Assembly (NCBI GenBank): GCA_045531405.1
Contig: JAZSDX010000050.1
Location: forward strand, 56,281-120,280
Source of the DNA: RGIG4079 sp045531405
GTDB lineage: Bacteria > Bacteroidota > Bacteroidia > Bacteroidales > Muribaculaceae
Length of the DNA stretch: 64,000 nucleotides
Reading direction: 5' to 3'
The notes beneath the pieces are model-generated. The model saw only the letters and a program-made list of their open reading frames with translations. It had not been told where the DNA came from and did no database searches. Of the stretch, positions 19,454 through 29,400 are shown piece by piece. How positions within the stretch are numbered: position 1 is the first letter of the stretch; the number at the start of each line of letters is the position of its first letter. The translations under genes were made by a program, and so were the position numbers.

Positions 19454-20950
19454 TTATCCTATTGATCCTTCGAGGGTTATTTGCAATAATTTTTGAGCCT
19501 CAACCGCAAATTCCATAGGCAACTTATTCATCACCTCTTTGGCATAGCCATTGACAATCAATGCCACTGCCTCTTCGGTGGGAATTCCTCGCTGGTTACA
19601 ATAGAATATTTGATCTTCACTAATTTTTGATGTTGTAGCTTCATGTTCCACCACTGCAGTGTCGTTTAACACATCAATATAAGGGAATGTGTGTGCTCCA
19701 CAATGTGAGCCGAGCAACAAACTATCGCATTGAGTATAATTGCGACATCCATCGGCATTAGGTACAACTTTCACCAATCCTCGATACGAATTTTGGCTAT
19801 ACCCTGCTGAAATTCCTTTTGATACTATTGTGCTTCGAGTATTGCGACCTGTATGAATCATTTTTGTTCCAGTATCGGCTTGTTGACGATTATTGGTAAC
19901 TGCGACCGAATAAAATTCGCCTACGGCTCCATCTCCGGCAAGGATACAACTTGGGTATTTCCACGTGATAGCCGATCCTGTTTCAACCTGAGTCCACGAT
20001 AGCTTAGAATTATCTCCTCTACACAATCCTCGTTTAGTCACGAAGTTATACACACCTCCTCGACCATCTTTATCTCCGGCATACCAGTTTTGAACTGTCG
20101 AATATTTCACTTCTGCCCTATCCTCAACTATAATTTCCACAATCGCTGCATGCAATTGATTTTCATCACGCATGGGAGCTGTACAACCCTCAAGATAACT
20201 CACATATGCATCATCATCGGCTACAATCAATGTGCGTTCAAATTGACCTGTTCCCGATGCATTGATACGAAAATAGGTTGACAATTCCATTGGGCAGCGC
20301 ACTCCTTTAGGAATATATACAAATGAGCCATCGCTAAATACTGCCGAATTAAGTGCCGCATAAAAATTATCACGGTAAGACACCACCGAACCCAAATAGC
20401 GTTTCACCAAATCGGGATAATCGCGCACTGCCTCAGAAAAAGAGCAGAAAATTATCCCCAATTCAGCAAGTTTCTCTTTGTGAGTTGTCTTGACCGATAC
20501 CGAATCCATAACGGCATCTACTGCCATTCCCGACAACACTTTCTGTTCCTCAAGAGGAATTCCAAGTTTGTTAAACGTATCAAGCAATTCTGGGTCAACA
20601 TCATCAAGGCTTTTAGGCCCTTCTTTTTTCTTTGGTGCTGCATAATAACTGATTGCTTGAAAATCAATTTCGGGAATATCAAGATGCGCCCACGTTGGGA
20701 CCTCAAGAGTGAGCCAATGACGAAATGCCTTGAGACGAAATTCTAATAACCACTCCGGTTCTCCCTTCTTTTGCGAAATCAGCCTCACGACATCTTCATT
20801 CAACCCTTGAGGTATAATATCGGTATCTATATCGGTAACAAACCCATATTTATATTCACCCGATGTAACATTATTTATAATATTATCACTCTTGGGCTTA
20901 GAATTTTGTTTATCTTTTTTTTCTTTATTTTTATCTTCGAGATCTTTCAT
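19454..20950 (-). CDS. sufB: SufB, Fe-S cluster scaffold subunit
   Basis: 498-residue SufB. The N-terminal segment up to ~35 is Lys/Asp-rich and not conserved; the family core begins with LISQKKGEPEWLLEFRLKAF. Signature parts: YIPKGVRCPMELSTYFRIN, CTAPMRDENQLHAA, and near the C-terminus CDSLLLGSHCGAHTFPY with cysteines used for cluster building, then the SufD-contact segment TTSKISEDQIFYCNQRGIP. First suf gene, 35 bases after cvpA. Confidence 0.96.
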   Translation of the reverse strand: MKDLEDKNKEKKDKQNSKPKSDNIINNVTSGEYKYGFVTDIDTDIIPQGLNEDVVRLISQKKGEPEWLLEFRLKAFRHWLTLEVPTWAHLDIPEIDFQAISYYAAPKKKEGPKSLDDVDPELLDTFNKLGIPLEEQKVLSGMAVDAVMDSVSVKTTHKEKLAELGIIFCSFSEAVRDYPDLVKRYLGSVVSYRDNFYAALNSAVFSDGSFVYIPKGVRCPMELSTYFRINASGTGQFERTLIVADDDAYVSYLEGCTAPMRDENQLHAAIVEIIVEDRAEVKYSTVQNWYAGDKDGRGGVYNFVTKRGLCRGDNSKLSWTQVETGSAITWKYPSCILAGDGAVGEFYSVAVTNNRQQADTGTKMIHTGRNTRSTIVSKGISAGYSQNSYRGLVKVVPNADGCRNYTQCDSLLLGSHCGAHTFPYIDVLNDTAVVEHEATTSKISEDQIFYCNQRGIPTEEAVALIVNGYAKEVMNKLPMEFAVEAQKLLQITLEGSIG

Positions 20951-20985
20951 TTCTGCAAAATCACGTTTTGTTGTTTCACTTTTCG

Positions 20986-21513
20986 CTATTTTGCCAAATC
21001 ATTGGCTGTTTCCAAAAACTCCTTGGCTGTATCTGACCCCAAAATATCGGGAGCAAGATTTATTACCCTCTCTTCAATTCCTTCAACTGAAGAGGCAAAC
21101 ACCTTTGAATTAGGGAAAATTGCAATCCACAAATTGAGAGCAAGGCTCAATATCAAAAGTCCTTGCACAATAGCGAATATAACTCCTATTACGCGATTTA
21201 TTGTCCCCAATTTTATCTTTTTCAAAACTGTCGATAATAACGACGCCATCCATCGTGCGCCCAAATAACCGACTAAAAACAAAACAACTAAAGATATTAT
21301 AGAGTTTAAGAATTTAGCCGAACTATTTGTTGATGTTGAATCGATAAATAACCCATTAAAAAATGAGGTTAAATCATCGGCAAACAAACGACAACACACG
21401 ACACCGATAACAATACCTGCCAGTGCTCCAATCTGAGATACCACACCTTTGTAATATCCATAAATGGCTGCCACAAGCACTACCACAAGTAAAATTATAT
21501 CTAACACACTCAC
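20986..21513 (-). CDS. cvpA: CvpA-family membrane protein
   Basis: 175 residues, four hydrophobic segments (~3-20, 25-45, 65-85, 110-130) and the YGYYKGVVSQIGALAGIVIG opening typical of CvpA/colicin V production proteins. The start is GTG at 21511-21513 (MSVLDIILLV); there is no ATG. It is co-directional with sufBCDS and shares its promoter. Its exact role is unknown, although the family is tied to envelope stress. Confidence 0.85.
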   Translation of the reverse strand: MSVLDIILLVVVLVAAIYGYYKGVVSQIGALAGIVIGVVCCRLFADDLTSFFNGLFIDSTSTNSSAKFLNSIISLVVLFLVGYLGARWMASLLSTVLKKIKLGTINRVIGVIFAIVQGLLILSLALNLWIAIFPNSKVFASSVEGIEERVINLAPDILGSDTAKEFLETANDLAK

Positions 21514-21540
21514 TTTGGCAAAAATCTTTTATTAAGCCTA

Positions 21541-21548
21541 CAAAGTTA
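21541..21548 (-). promoter_or_regulatory. -7 box TAACTTTG for cvpA-sufBCDS
   Basis: Minus-strand TAACTTTG, 27 bases before the GTG start of cvpA. It is the only good promoter seen for the five-gene operon. Confidence 0.6.
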
Positions 21549-21616
21549 GCAAAAATAATTAAATTACACATAACCTTTCACTCTCCCTCTTATGCAATAA
21601 AACACCATTATACTCG

Positions 21617-21647
21617 TTTATATGATTGAATAAATGGCGTATCTTTG
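21617..21647 (+). promoter_or_regulatory. Promoter of first porU-like gene (TTTA-N19-TATCTTTG)
   Basis: TTTA at 21617-21620 and TATCTTTG at 21640-21647 with 19 bases between. The -7 box overlaps the longest reading frame and shows that translation begins at ATG 21667, only about 12 bases after the likely transcription start. Confidence 0.65.
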
Positions 21648-21666
21648 TATTTTAGATTCAAACAGC

Positions 21667-24600
21667 ATGAATAACAACATTATAATATCTCGTTTATTTT
21701 TATTTCTTGTTGGTGCATTATTACTATGTACCCCATTTCATATCAATGCATTTTCTCTATCAACATATAGCGAAAATTCTATTTTGAGCGAAGGCAAATG
21801 GATCAAAATAAGCGTACCTCGTTCGGGCATGTACCTTATTTCAAATTCCGACCTTCAAAATTGGGGATTCAGTGACCCATCTAAGGTTCATGTATTTGGA
21901 TATGGAGGCAAACGACTCCCCGATGTCTTAAGCAAATCAACATTTATTGATGATTTGCCGCTTGTTCAATCCAAATTCACCAGTCGAGGCATTATTTTTT
22001 ATGCACAAGGGCCTGAGAGCTGGACATCAGACTCTAATGGCAAATTCATCCACTCATTAAACCCATTCACCTCTGTTGCATATTATTATTTAAGCGATTG
22101 CAACATTGACGGAACTAACGAAATAACAAAAATTGGCATTGAGGTAGATAAATCACAATTAAGTGACGCATCTACTACTTTTACCGAAAGTATATTCCAT
22201 GAAATCAACCGAGTTAATCATGGTTCGACCGGGCATCTATTTTTAGGTGAAGATTTCAAATATACCCCATATCAAACATTCCAATTTTCTCTCCCCGACA
22301 TCGTTAATAGTGACCAAGTGAAGATGGTATGTCAATTTGCAGCTAAGACTTTCAATGCAGCGACACAACTCACATTTACTGTTAACGGAACAACTCTATC
22401 ATCTATATCGACTGACCGCATTCCAAGTTGTTCGAGTAGCGCATATATCCATGGCAAACTCACCACTACACATCATAGCTTTAACATCTCGGGCAATGAG
22501 ATTTTATTGGGAATAAAGGTATCCTCTCAAGCCACCATACAAATGGCAAATCTTGACTATATCAACTTTAACTATACTCGCAAGATTAAACTATCTAATG
22601 GGTTATTAAAATTTAGGTCTAATAACACCTTAAACACAGTTGAGAATGCCACAGGTGCTACCTATATTTGGGACGTTACAAATCCCCAAAAAATATATCA
22701 ACTCAACACTGTAGCAACCAACAACGGTGTATCTTTCAAAAATGAATACACCGGGCTACGCAACTATGTTGCTTGGAATGAAAATGCGTCATTCCCTACT
22801 CCTACTTTTGTACAAGACATTGCCAATCAAAATATACATGCAATGTCAACGCCCAACATGGTAATATTTACCATCCCACAATGGAAGGATCAAGCTAATC
22901 GGCTTGCCGATTTACATCGTAATTCTACTGATTCTCTCAAAGTCGCTGTATTTACTCCCGACGTCATTTACAATGAATTCTCGTCAGGAGTTCCCGACAT
23001 TAATGCTTTCCGCAAACTATTAAAAATGTTTTGGGATCGAGGAGAAGTTCAAGGCGACAAATTAAAGCATGCCCTACTTTTTGGTCGTGGTTCATTTGAC
23101 AACCAACACCTTACTCCCGAGATGCAAGCACTCGGTTATGCCACACTTCCCCTTTGGCAAACCGACAAAGGACTTGATGACAACGAAAGTTTTTGTACCG
23201 ATGACATTCTCGCATTCCTCCAGGATAACTCAGGTTCAAATATGGGTTCCGATTCATATTGCATTGGAGTAGGACGCATACCTGCTCGTTCTGTAACCGA
23301 AGCAAAAAATGCCGTTGACAAAATATATCGTTATGTCAATAATTCGGAAAAAGGAGAATGGAAGAACCAATTATTAATGATTGCCGATGACATGGACAAT
23401 GGCATTCATATGGATCAAACCGAATCATTATTAAATTTAATGAATCGCGAATCTAATAGCAAAAATTTCATCGTGAACAAATTATATATCGATGCCTTTA
23501 CTCGCGAAGGTAGCTCCTATCCTCAAGCCAAAACACAAATGTTCAGATTGCTTAAGGAAGGAACCATTTGGTGGAACTACATAGGACACGCCAATACTAC
23601 CTCATGGACCCACGATGGGCTATTCTCTTACACCGAGATGAGCACTCTATACCTTAAGAAATATCCTTTCTTGTATGCTGCCACCTGCGAGTTTCTACGT
23701 TGGGATGCTCATGCTACATGTGGAGCAGAAGTAATGTTTAACCTCACTGACGGAGGAACTATTGCCACCTTTAGTGCTTCCCGTCCCGTTTACATTGCCA
23801 ATAATGGACTTTTAACAAATGCTTTGGCTCCCTACATTCTAAAACGAGATGAAACCGGTCGCACCCTACCAATAGGTGAAATTGTAAAACTTACTAAAAA
23901 TGGCATGTTCAACACCACCGGCAATAAAGTTTCTGATAGAAACAAATTGAGATTCTCTTTAATGGGAGACCCTGCAATGAGACTTGCTATACCATCTTCT
24001 CGAATCAATATCGAAACTATATGTGGCGCATATGTCGATCAAGGCGAACAAATAATTGTTCAAGCACGTCAAAATGTCGAAATCAAAGGACATATTGTCG
24101 ATCACAATGGTAAATCTCTAAACGATTTTACAGGCACAATACACTGCACTCTTTATGATGCCGAAAAAAGCACAACCACACACGGCTACACCAATGGTGA
24201 TGACGGCAAAGAAGTTGTATTTGAAGAACACGGAGAAAAACTTCACGTCGGCCGATACTCGGTTGTAAATGGAGAATTTACCATACGATTCTCTATGCCT
24301 ACCGAGATTGCACAAAACTTCCGACCAGGCACTCTCAATCTATATGCCCAAGCCGACAATGGCATGGAAGCTATAGGCTGTAATAAAGATTTATATATAT
24401 ATGGTTTCCATGAAGGCTCAGAACTTGACACCATCGCTCCTGTCATTAATTATCTTTACCTCAATCATGAAAATTTTGCCAACGGAGATATGGTTAATGA
24501 ATCACCAATGTTAATTGCTCAAGTCTCTGACAATGTTGGCATAAACCTTTCATCGGCAGGAGTCGGTCATCAGATGTCATTGCGTCTTGACGGTGAGAAG

Positions 24601-25098
24601 ACTTACTCTGACGTTTCTCTTTATTTCACCCCAATGATTAGCGAAGAGTTATCAATGGGCTTGATTCATTATCCCGTTCAAGATCTTCCTGATGGTAACC
24701 ACACTTTAAGACTAAAAGTATGGGATACATCGGGTAATTCAACTGAGAGATCCATTGATCTTTTCGTCAAGAATGGAATGGCGCCATCTGTGTTTGATGT
24801 TTTCACCGATGCCAACCCCGCCTACAATGAAGTAAACTTCTATATCAAACACGACCGTCCCGATGCTATAACCACTGTTTCAGTAAGCGTTTATGATTTA
24901 ATGGGACGACTCGTTTGGGAATCTTCACGAGCAGGACAAAGCGACATGTTCACATCGGCACCTCTTAATTGGGATCTTCACGATTTATCCGGTCGTCGTG
25001 TCAATCGAGGCATATATGTTTATCGAGCTTCGATTACAACCGATGGGCAACAATACACATCGTCATCTCGTAAACTTGCGATTGGCTCTCCTCAATAA
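21667..25098 (+). CDS. porU: PorU-like C25 protease, first paralog
   Basis: Member of the gingipain-type C25 cysteine peptidases, PorU branch (the T9SS sortase that removes the C-terminal signal of cargo and attaches lipopolysaccharide). 1143 residues from ATG 21667. A signal peptide runs to ~30; the PorU N-terminal region shows LSEGKWIKISVPRSGMYLIS and WGFSDPSKVHVFGYGG. The catalytic pair is His641 (YIGHAN) and Cys674 (AATCEF). The C-terminus is a beta-sandwich with VYDLMGRLVWE and GIYVYRASI, like a type A T9SS C-terminal domain. The second copy beside porV is the likelier canonical sortase; this one may have a different cargo. Upstream 11 codons were dropped because they hold a promoter. 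Confidence 0.85.
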   Translation: MNNNIIISRLFLFLVGALLLCTPFHINAFSLSTYSENSILSEGKWIKISVPRSGMYLISNSDLQNWGFSDPSKVHVFGYGGKRLPDVLSKSTFIDDLPLVQSKFTSRGIIFYAQGPESWTSDSNGKFIHSLNPFTSVAYYYLSDCNIDGTNEITKIGIEVDKSQLSDASTTFTESIFHEINRVNHGSTGHLFLGEDFKYTPYQTFQFSLPDIVNSDQVKMVCQFAAKTFNAATQLTFTVNGTTLSSISTDRIPSCSSSAYIHGKLTTTHHSFNISGNEILLGIKVSSQATIQMANLDYINFNYTRKIKLSNGLLKFRSNNTLNTVENATGATYIWDVTNPQKIYQLNTVATNNGVSFKNEYTGLRNYVAWNENASFPTPTFVQDIANQNIHAMSTPNMVIFTIPQWKDQANRLADLHRNSTDSLKVAVFTPDVIYNEFSSGVPDINAFRKLLKMFWDRGEVQGDKLKHALLFGRGSFDNQHLTPEMQALGYATLPLWQTDKGLDDNESFCTDDILAFLQDNSGSNMGSDSYCIGVGRIPARSVTEAKNAVDKIYRYVNNSEKGEWKNQLLMIADDMDNGIHMDQTESLLNLMNRESNSKNFIVNKLYIDAFTREGSSYPQAKTQMFRLLKEGTIWWNYIGHANTTSWTHDGLFSYTEMSTLYLKKYPFLYAATCEFLRWDAHATCGAEVMFNLTDGGTIATFSASRPVYIANNGLLTNALAPYILKRDETGRTLPIGEIVKLTKNGMFNTTGNKVSDRNKLRFSLMGDPAMRLAIPSSRINIETICGAYVDQGEQIIVQARQNVEIKGHIVDHNGKSLNDFTGTIHCTLYDAEKSTTTHGYTNGDDGKEVVFEEHGEKLHVGRYSVVNGEFTIRFSMPTEIAQNFRPGTLNLYAQADNGMEAIGCNKDLYIYGFHEGSELDTIAPVINYLYLNHENFANGDMVNESPMLIAQVSDNVGINLSSAGVGHQMSLRLDGEKTYSDVSLYFTPMISEELSMGLIHYPVQDLPDGNHTLRLKVWDTSGNSTERSIDLFVKNGMAPSVFDVFTDANPAYNEVNFYIKHDRPDAITTVSVSVYDLMGRLVWESSRAGQSDMFTSAPLNWDLHDLSGRRVNRGIYVYRASITTDGQQYTSSSRKLAIGSPQ

Positions 25099-25157
25099 TC
25101 AAACTGAGGGGGTCCTCATGCCATTAGGCATTATTTATTGTTGCTTTTTATTCGCCA

Positions 25158-25171
25158 CATTTGCGCAAATG
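25158..25171. promoter_or_regulatory. 14-base palindrome over the -33 element of rex
   Basis: CATTTGCGCAAATG is a perfect inverted repeat covering the TTTG of the rex promoter. The position is right for an operator. It is not the classical Rex operator form (TTGTGA-N6-TCACAA), so the binder is unknown. Confidence 0.4.
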
Positions 25172-25191
25172 CATAAATATTAGTAAATTTG
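25160..25191 (+). promoter_or_regulatory. Promoter of rex (TTTG-N20-TAAATTTG)
   Basis: TTTG at 25160-25163 and TAAATTTG at 25184-25191, 20 bases apart: a textbook Bacteroidota promoter. It overlaps the upstream open frame, so rex starts at ATG 25213. Confidence 0.75.
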
Positions 25192-25212
25192 CCACAAAAC
25201 CAACATTACGCA

Positions 25213-25872
25213 ATGGCTGATATTCGCAATAATACTCGTGAAATGCTTCCCGAGCCTACACTCAGGAGGCTTCCTTGGTATTTGGCATACGTCAACATGC
25301 TTTCTTCGCGAAATGTCGAATTTGTGTCTTCTACTCAAATCGCAAAAGACCTTAACGTTGATGCTTCACAGATTGCAAAAGACCTTTCTTGCCTCAACAT
25401 TAAAGGTAAAACCCGAATTGGATATGAGGTTAAAGTTTTGGAATATGTGTTGCAAGATTTCCTTGGCTTCAAAGAAGTTCACAACGCTATCATTATTGGT
25501 GTAGGGAGCCTTGGAGGGGCTCTCATTCATGACTCAGGGCTTTCGCATTATGGGCTAAACATTGTTGCCGGATTTGACATTAATCCATCTATTGTCGGCT
25601 CAAAAATTTGTGGGATTCCAATCTTCAATATTTCCGACCTTGAACACAAACGCAAATCTCTAAATGCCGAAATTGCGATAATTGCCGTGCCGGTTGACCA
25701 AGCACAGAATGTTGCTGACCTTATGGTGGCAAATGGAATTAAAGCACTATGGAATTTCACTCCTTCTCGCATAAAATTATCTGAAAACATTGTTGTGCAA
25801 AACACCTCTATATATTCTCATCTTGCCGTAATGTATAATCGTCTTGATATTCAAAAACAACAGTTGAAATGA
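25213..25872 (+). CDS. rex: Redox-sensing transcriptional repressor Rex
   Basis: Senses NADH/NAD+ and represses fermentation and respiration genes when NADH is low. N-terminal winged helix (~5-75) with VSSTQIAKDLNVDASQIAKDLS; C-terminal Rossmann fold starting IIIGVGSLGGALI (~95-107) and GFDINPSIVG. 219 residues from ATG 25213, the normal Rex size; the longer frame from 25189 is a TTG inside the promoter. The stop overlaps the next gene by 4 bases (ATGA), so the FAH-like gene should be translationally coupled. Confidence 0.93.
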   Translation: MADIRNNTREMLPEPTLRRLPWYLAYVNMLSSRNVEFVSSTQIAKDLNVDASQIAKDLSCLNIKGKTRIGYEVKVLEYVLQDFLGFKEVHNAIIIGVGSLGGALIHDSGLSHYGLNIVAGFDINPSIVGSKICGIPIFNISDLEHKRKSLNAEIAIIAVPVDQAQNVADLMVANGIKALWNFTPSRIKLSENIVVQNTSIYSHLAVMYNRLDIQKQQLK

Positions 25873-26438
25873 AAATCCTATCAATAAATAGAGACCTCAA
25901 TCAACCGTTATCTACCACAGTCCACAATGTTACAATCATTCCCGATTCGGCAATGATTCAAGGTGGCAAGCCATTTTTTATCCCTAATTTTTCACAAAAT
26001 TGGGAATATCAAGCCTCTATTGCTTTTCGCATAAAACGTCTCGGCAAAAAGATTGGCAAAAAATTTGCCTCTCGCTACTACGATGCCATTGCATTGGCAG
26101 TAAACACCATTCCTGTAGATACCATTATTGAAGGTCAGTCATCTTCTGCGATATTTAATGCATTTGATGGTGCTTTCATAATTGGGGATTGGATAGAATT
26201 AGACCAATTAGATAATACCAACAGTCTTTCTGTTTCAATTGGGAACGAAACAATATCGGTTGACATCAATCAACTTGCCATAGATGACACCATTGCAACC
26301 ATAAGCCAATATATAACACTCAAGATTGGCGACATTATTACTCCTGCCCATCTGCCCATCTCTGGTATTATTACAATAGATACCATCGTTAATGGGACTT
26401 TAAATAATACACCAAACTTAAGATTAAAATTTAAATAA
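25869..26438 (+). CDS. FAH-fold protein with likely lost metal site
   Basis: Recognisable as the fumarylacetoacetate hydrolase family from IIPDSAMIQGGKPFFIPNFS, FRIKRLGKKIGKKFASRYYDAIALAV and NAFDGAFIIGDWIE. In active members a Glu-x-Glu pair and an Asp hold the metal; here the aligned positions read Gln48-Ala-Ser50 in EYQASIAF, with only Asp84 possibly kept. At 189 residues it has normal length and no frame damage. That suggests a non-enzymatic protein that is still selected for. It is coupled to rex by a 4-base overlap and followed after 9 bases by the second porU. Confidence 0.7.
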   Translation: MKILSINRDLNQPLSTTVHNVTIIPDSAMIQGGKPFFIPNFSQNWEYQASIAFRIKRLGKKIGKKFASRYYDAIALAVNTIPVDTIIEGQSSSAIFNAFDGAFIIGDWIELDQLDNTNSLSVSIGNETISVDINQLAIDDTIATISQYITLKIGDIITPAHLPISGIITIDTIVNGTLNNTPNLRLKFK

Positions 26439-26447
26439 TATACCATT

Positions 26448-29400
26448 ATGATATTACGACATATCTATAAAACAATTCTTGCATGCATAGTAACAATCGG
26501 TTGTTTCAACAATGCCAACGCATATGCACCAACGTACTATTCGGCCAATTCCAAGCTCAGTTCAGGACATTGGGTAAAAGTAAAAGTTACCAATATCGGG
26601 ATGCAAGAAATTTCTTATACTCAACTTAAAGAATTAGGTTTTTCCGATCCTTCAAAAGTGTGTGTATATGGCTATGGAGGCACTATGCTTACAACCAACA
26701 CTTTCGAATCTACATTTCCCGATGATCTTCCTGCACAACCGGTATATTACGGCGAAGATAAAATAATATTCTATGGCGAACCCGATTTAAGAGTCAATCT
26801 CGGTTCAAGCGAAGCAAAAATCGAGGTACGCCGCAATATGTACTCATCGGCAGGATACTATTTTCTCAGTGACTACAAACAATCGTCATCACAACTACCC
26901 GATGCCAAAAACTACAACTTAAGCAATATCATCAATAAAGATTATCATAATTGCATTTTATACATCGAAAATGAAATGGAAAATCCGGGGCTTGCCGGCA
27001 CATTCTTTTTTGATAAAAACCTACTCAAAGGACCTCAATCATATTTATTTGAAATAAAGAAACCTTATATCTGCAATGAATCAGCAGTATTTAAATACAA
27101 TTATGCAGCCAAGGTCCCTTCATATGCAGCCTTAAATGTAACCTTTGACTACCCCGACTCACTTATCACAAAAACCACTCATCGTGAAGTGATACCAAGC
27201 AGTCTTTCGTCTCAATATTACTACACCAGCGATGGCGAGATTCAGTTCAAAATTACCGAATCTTCTAATCGTTCTCTTAATTTCGACATTTCTGCCCCTA
27301 CAAACACAACAGCCTCTTATGCTGCCGTGGATAATGCATATATTATATATCGTCGTCGAAACGACTTTGATGGCGAAGCTCAATTGCGCATGTCATTTAT
27401 TGGTACAAATCAAAACACCAACTTCACTATATCTAACGGGAATGAAAACATTCAAGTGTGGAACGTCACTAATCCACTAAACATATACCCACATTCCACC
27501 AAATATAACGAGACTTCAAAAAATGTCATAGGCACATTTGACAAAACCTATAGTTTTTCAAGTACAGGCAACGCTTGTCTTGTAGCGTTTGACCCCACTA
27601 AAGAAATGCACAAAGTAGAAGTTGTAGAATATGTGGGAAATCAAAATCTTCACAACATGGCATCTCCCGACATGGTAATCATCACAAATGATTTGTGTCA
27701 ACCCTATGCCGAGCAAGTAGCACAAGCTCATCGCACATATCAAGGTCTCGATGTGCTTGTTGTTAACCAACGACTTATTTTCAATGAATTTTCATCGGGT
27801 ACACCTTGTGCTATGGGATATCGCCGATTCTTAAAAATGTTTTACGATCGCAACAAATCAAAGTTCAAACACCTCCTTCTATTTGGAGAAGGCTCATGGG
27901 ATAACCGCGGAGTGATATACCCAAAAGAAGATCGACTACTCACCTATCAAGCCGAATTGGTTGAAGATGCCCGAAGTGCAGCTAAATCATTCTGTGGCGA
28001 TTCCTACTTTGGCATGCTCAACGACGATTATGACCCCGACTATTTCTACAATACTCCTGTAGTATTAGGTATCGGTCGTATTCCTGCTCAATCCGAAGCT
28101 AATGCACAAGCTATCACAAACAAGATTATAAAATATCTTGAATACCCTCCTACTTCCGCAACATTTAATCGCGCACTGATTCTCGCCGACGAAGGTGATG
28201 GTTATGGTCATATAATACAACAAGAAGAAAATGCCGACTCAATCATGACGTTATCTCCTTCTACAACCTGTACTCGCGCCTACAGCACATTCTATCCGTC
28301 AAGCGAGAAAGATGCTCCCGAGGCTCGCGATTTAATCACACAAGCACTTAATCGTGGCCAGTTTTTCTTTAGTTTTGCCGGTCACGGAGCTGAAGTTTCT
28401 TTTACTCCAAAAAATCTTTGGACTGCCAATTCTATCAAAGAAACCAACTACGACTGCCCTCCATTCGCAATGTTTGCCACTTGTGATGCATTCTCTTTTG
28501 ACCGTCGCGATGGCAATATGGCCGAGCAAGCATTATACCAAGAAAATGGAGGATTCATTGCTATTGTGGCTGCAAGTCGCACCGTATATATGCAATTCAA
28601 CCAATATATCAATCGCGCTTTCACTTGCGAATTATTCAACGCCCAAGATGGAGATTTGATTGGTGATGTGTATCGTAAAGCACACAATCGTGCTTCTACC
28701 GAGATTTCTGATCGCACACTTGGTGTGAATACCATGTGCTATAACCTCGCCGGCGACCCGGCTCTTCCTTTATACAAGCCTACACTCAACGTTGTTACCG
28801 AAACAATCAACGGCAATGAGATTGACTCATCTTATCCAAATATCAACCCTATTGCTCCCAATATCATCAAAGGCAAAATCGTAGATAAAAAAGGGAAGGT
28901 ACAAGAATCTTTCAATGGCACAGTCACACTTACTATATATGATGGCCCTTCAATAAGTTCTGCATATACAAAAAACGGCACTCTATATATAACTCACAGT
29001 GATACTGTTTTAACAGAGCCTACTAAATCTTATTGTAAAAGCGACAGCGTTGCGATTGTTTTCGACGAAAAACAATTGACCGAAATTTCTGTTCCAGTTA
29101 CAAATGGCACATTTGAAGCCACTTTAGTAACCCCATTGGTTCAAAAAGCCAACTCAATAAATCGCATCACTTATTTTGCAATAAGCGACGACAAGCAAAC
29201 TCGTGCCAATGGTCATCTCAACTATGTAACAGTTACCGATTATAATGCCGAAACCGCTATTAACGACACATCTGCTCCAACAATAAAGGAATGTTATATC
29301 AACGACCCATCATTTAACGATGGAGACATAGTTGAAAGTGACTTCACTCTATATGCAGTATTTAATGATGACGAATCGGGCATTAACACTTCTATTGGCA

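Noticed and set aside
20771..21268. 165-codon plus-strand frame across cvpA and sufB
   Set aside because: It is antisense to two clear genes, has biased Phe/Ile content and no family signature.
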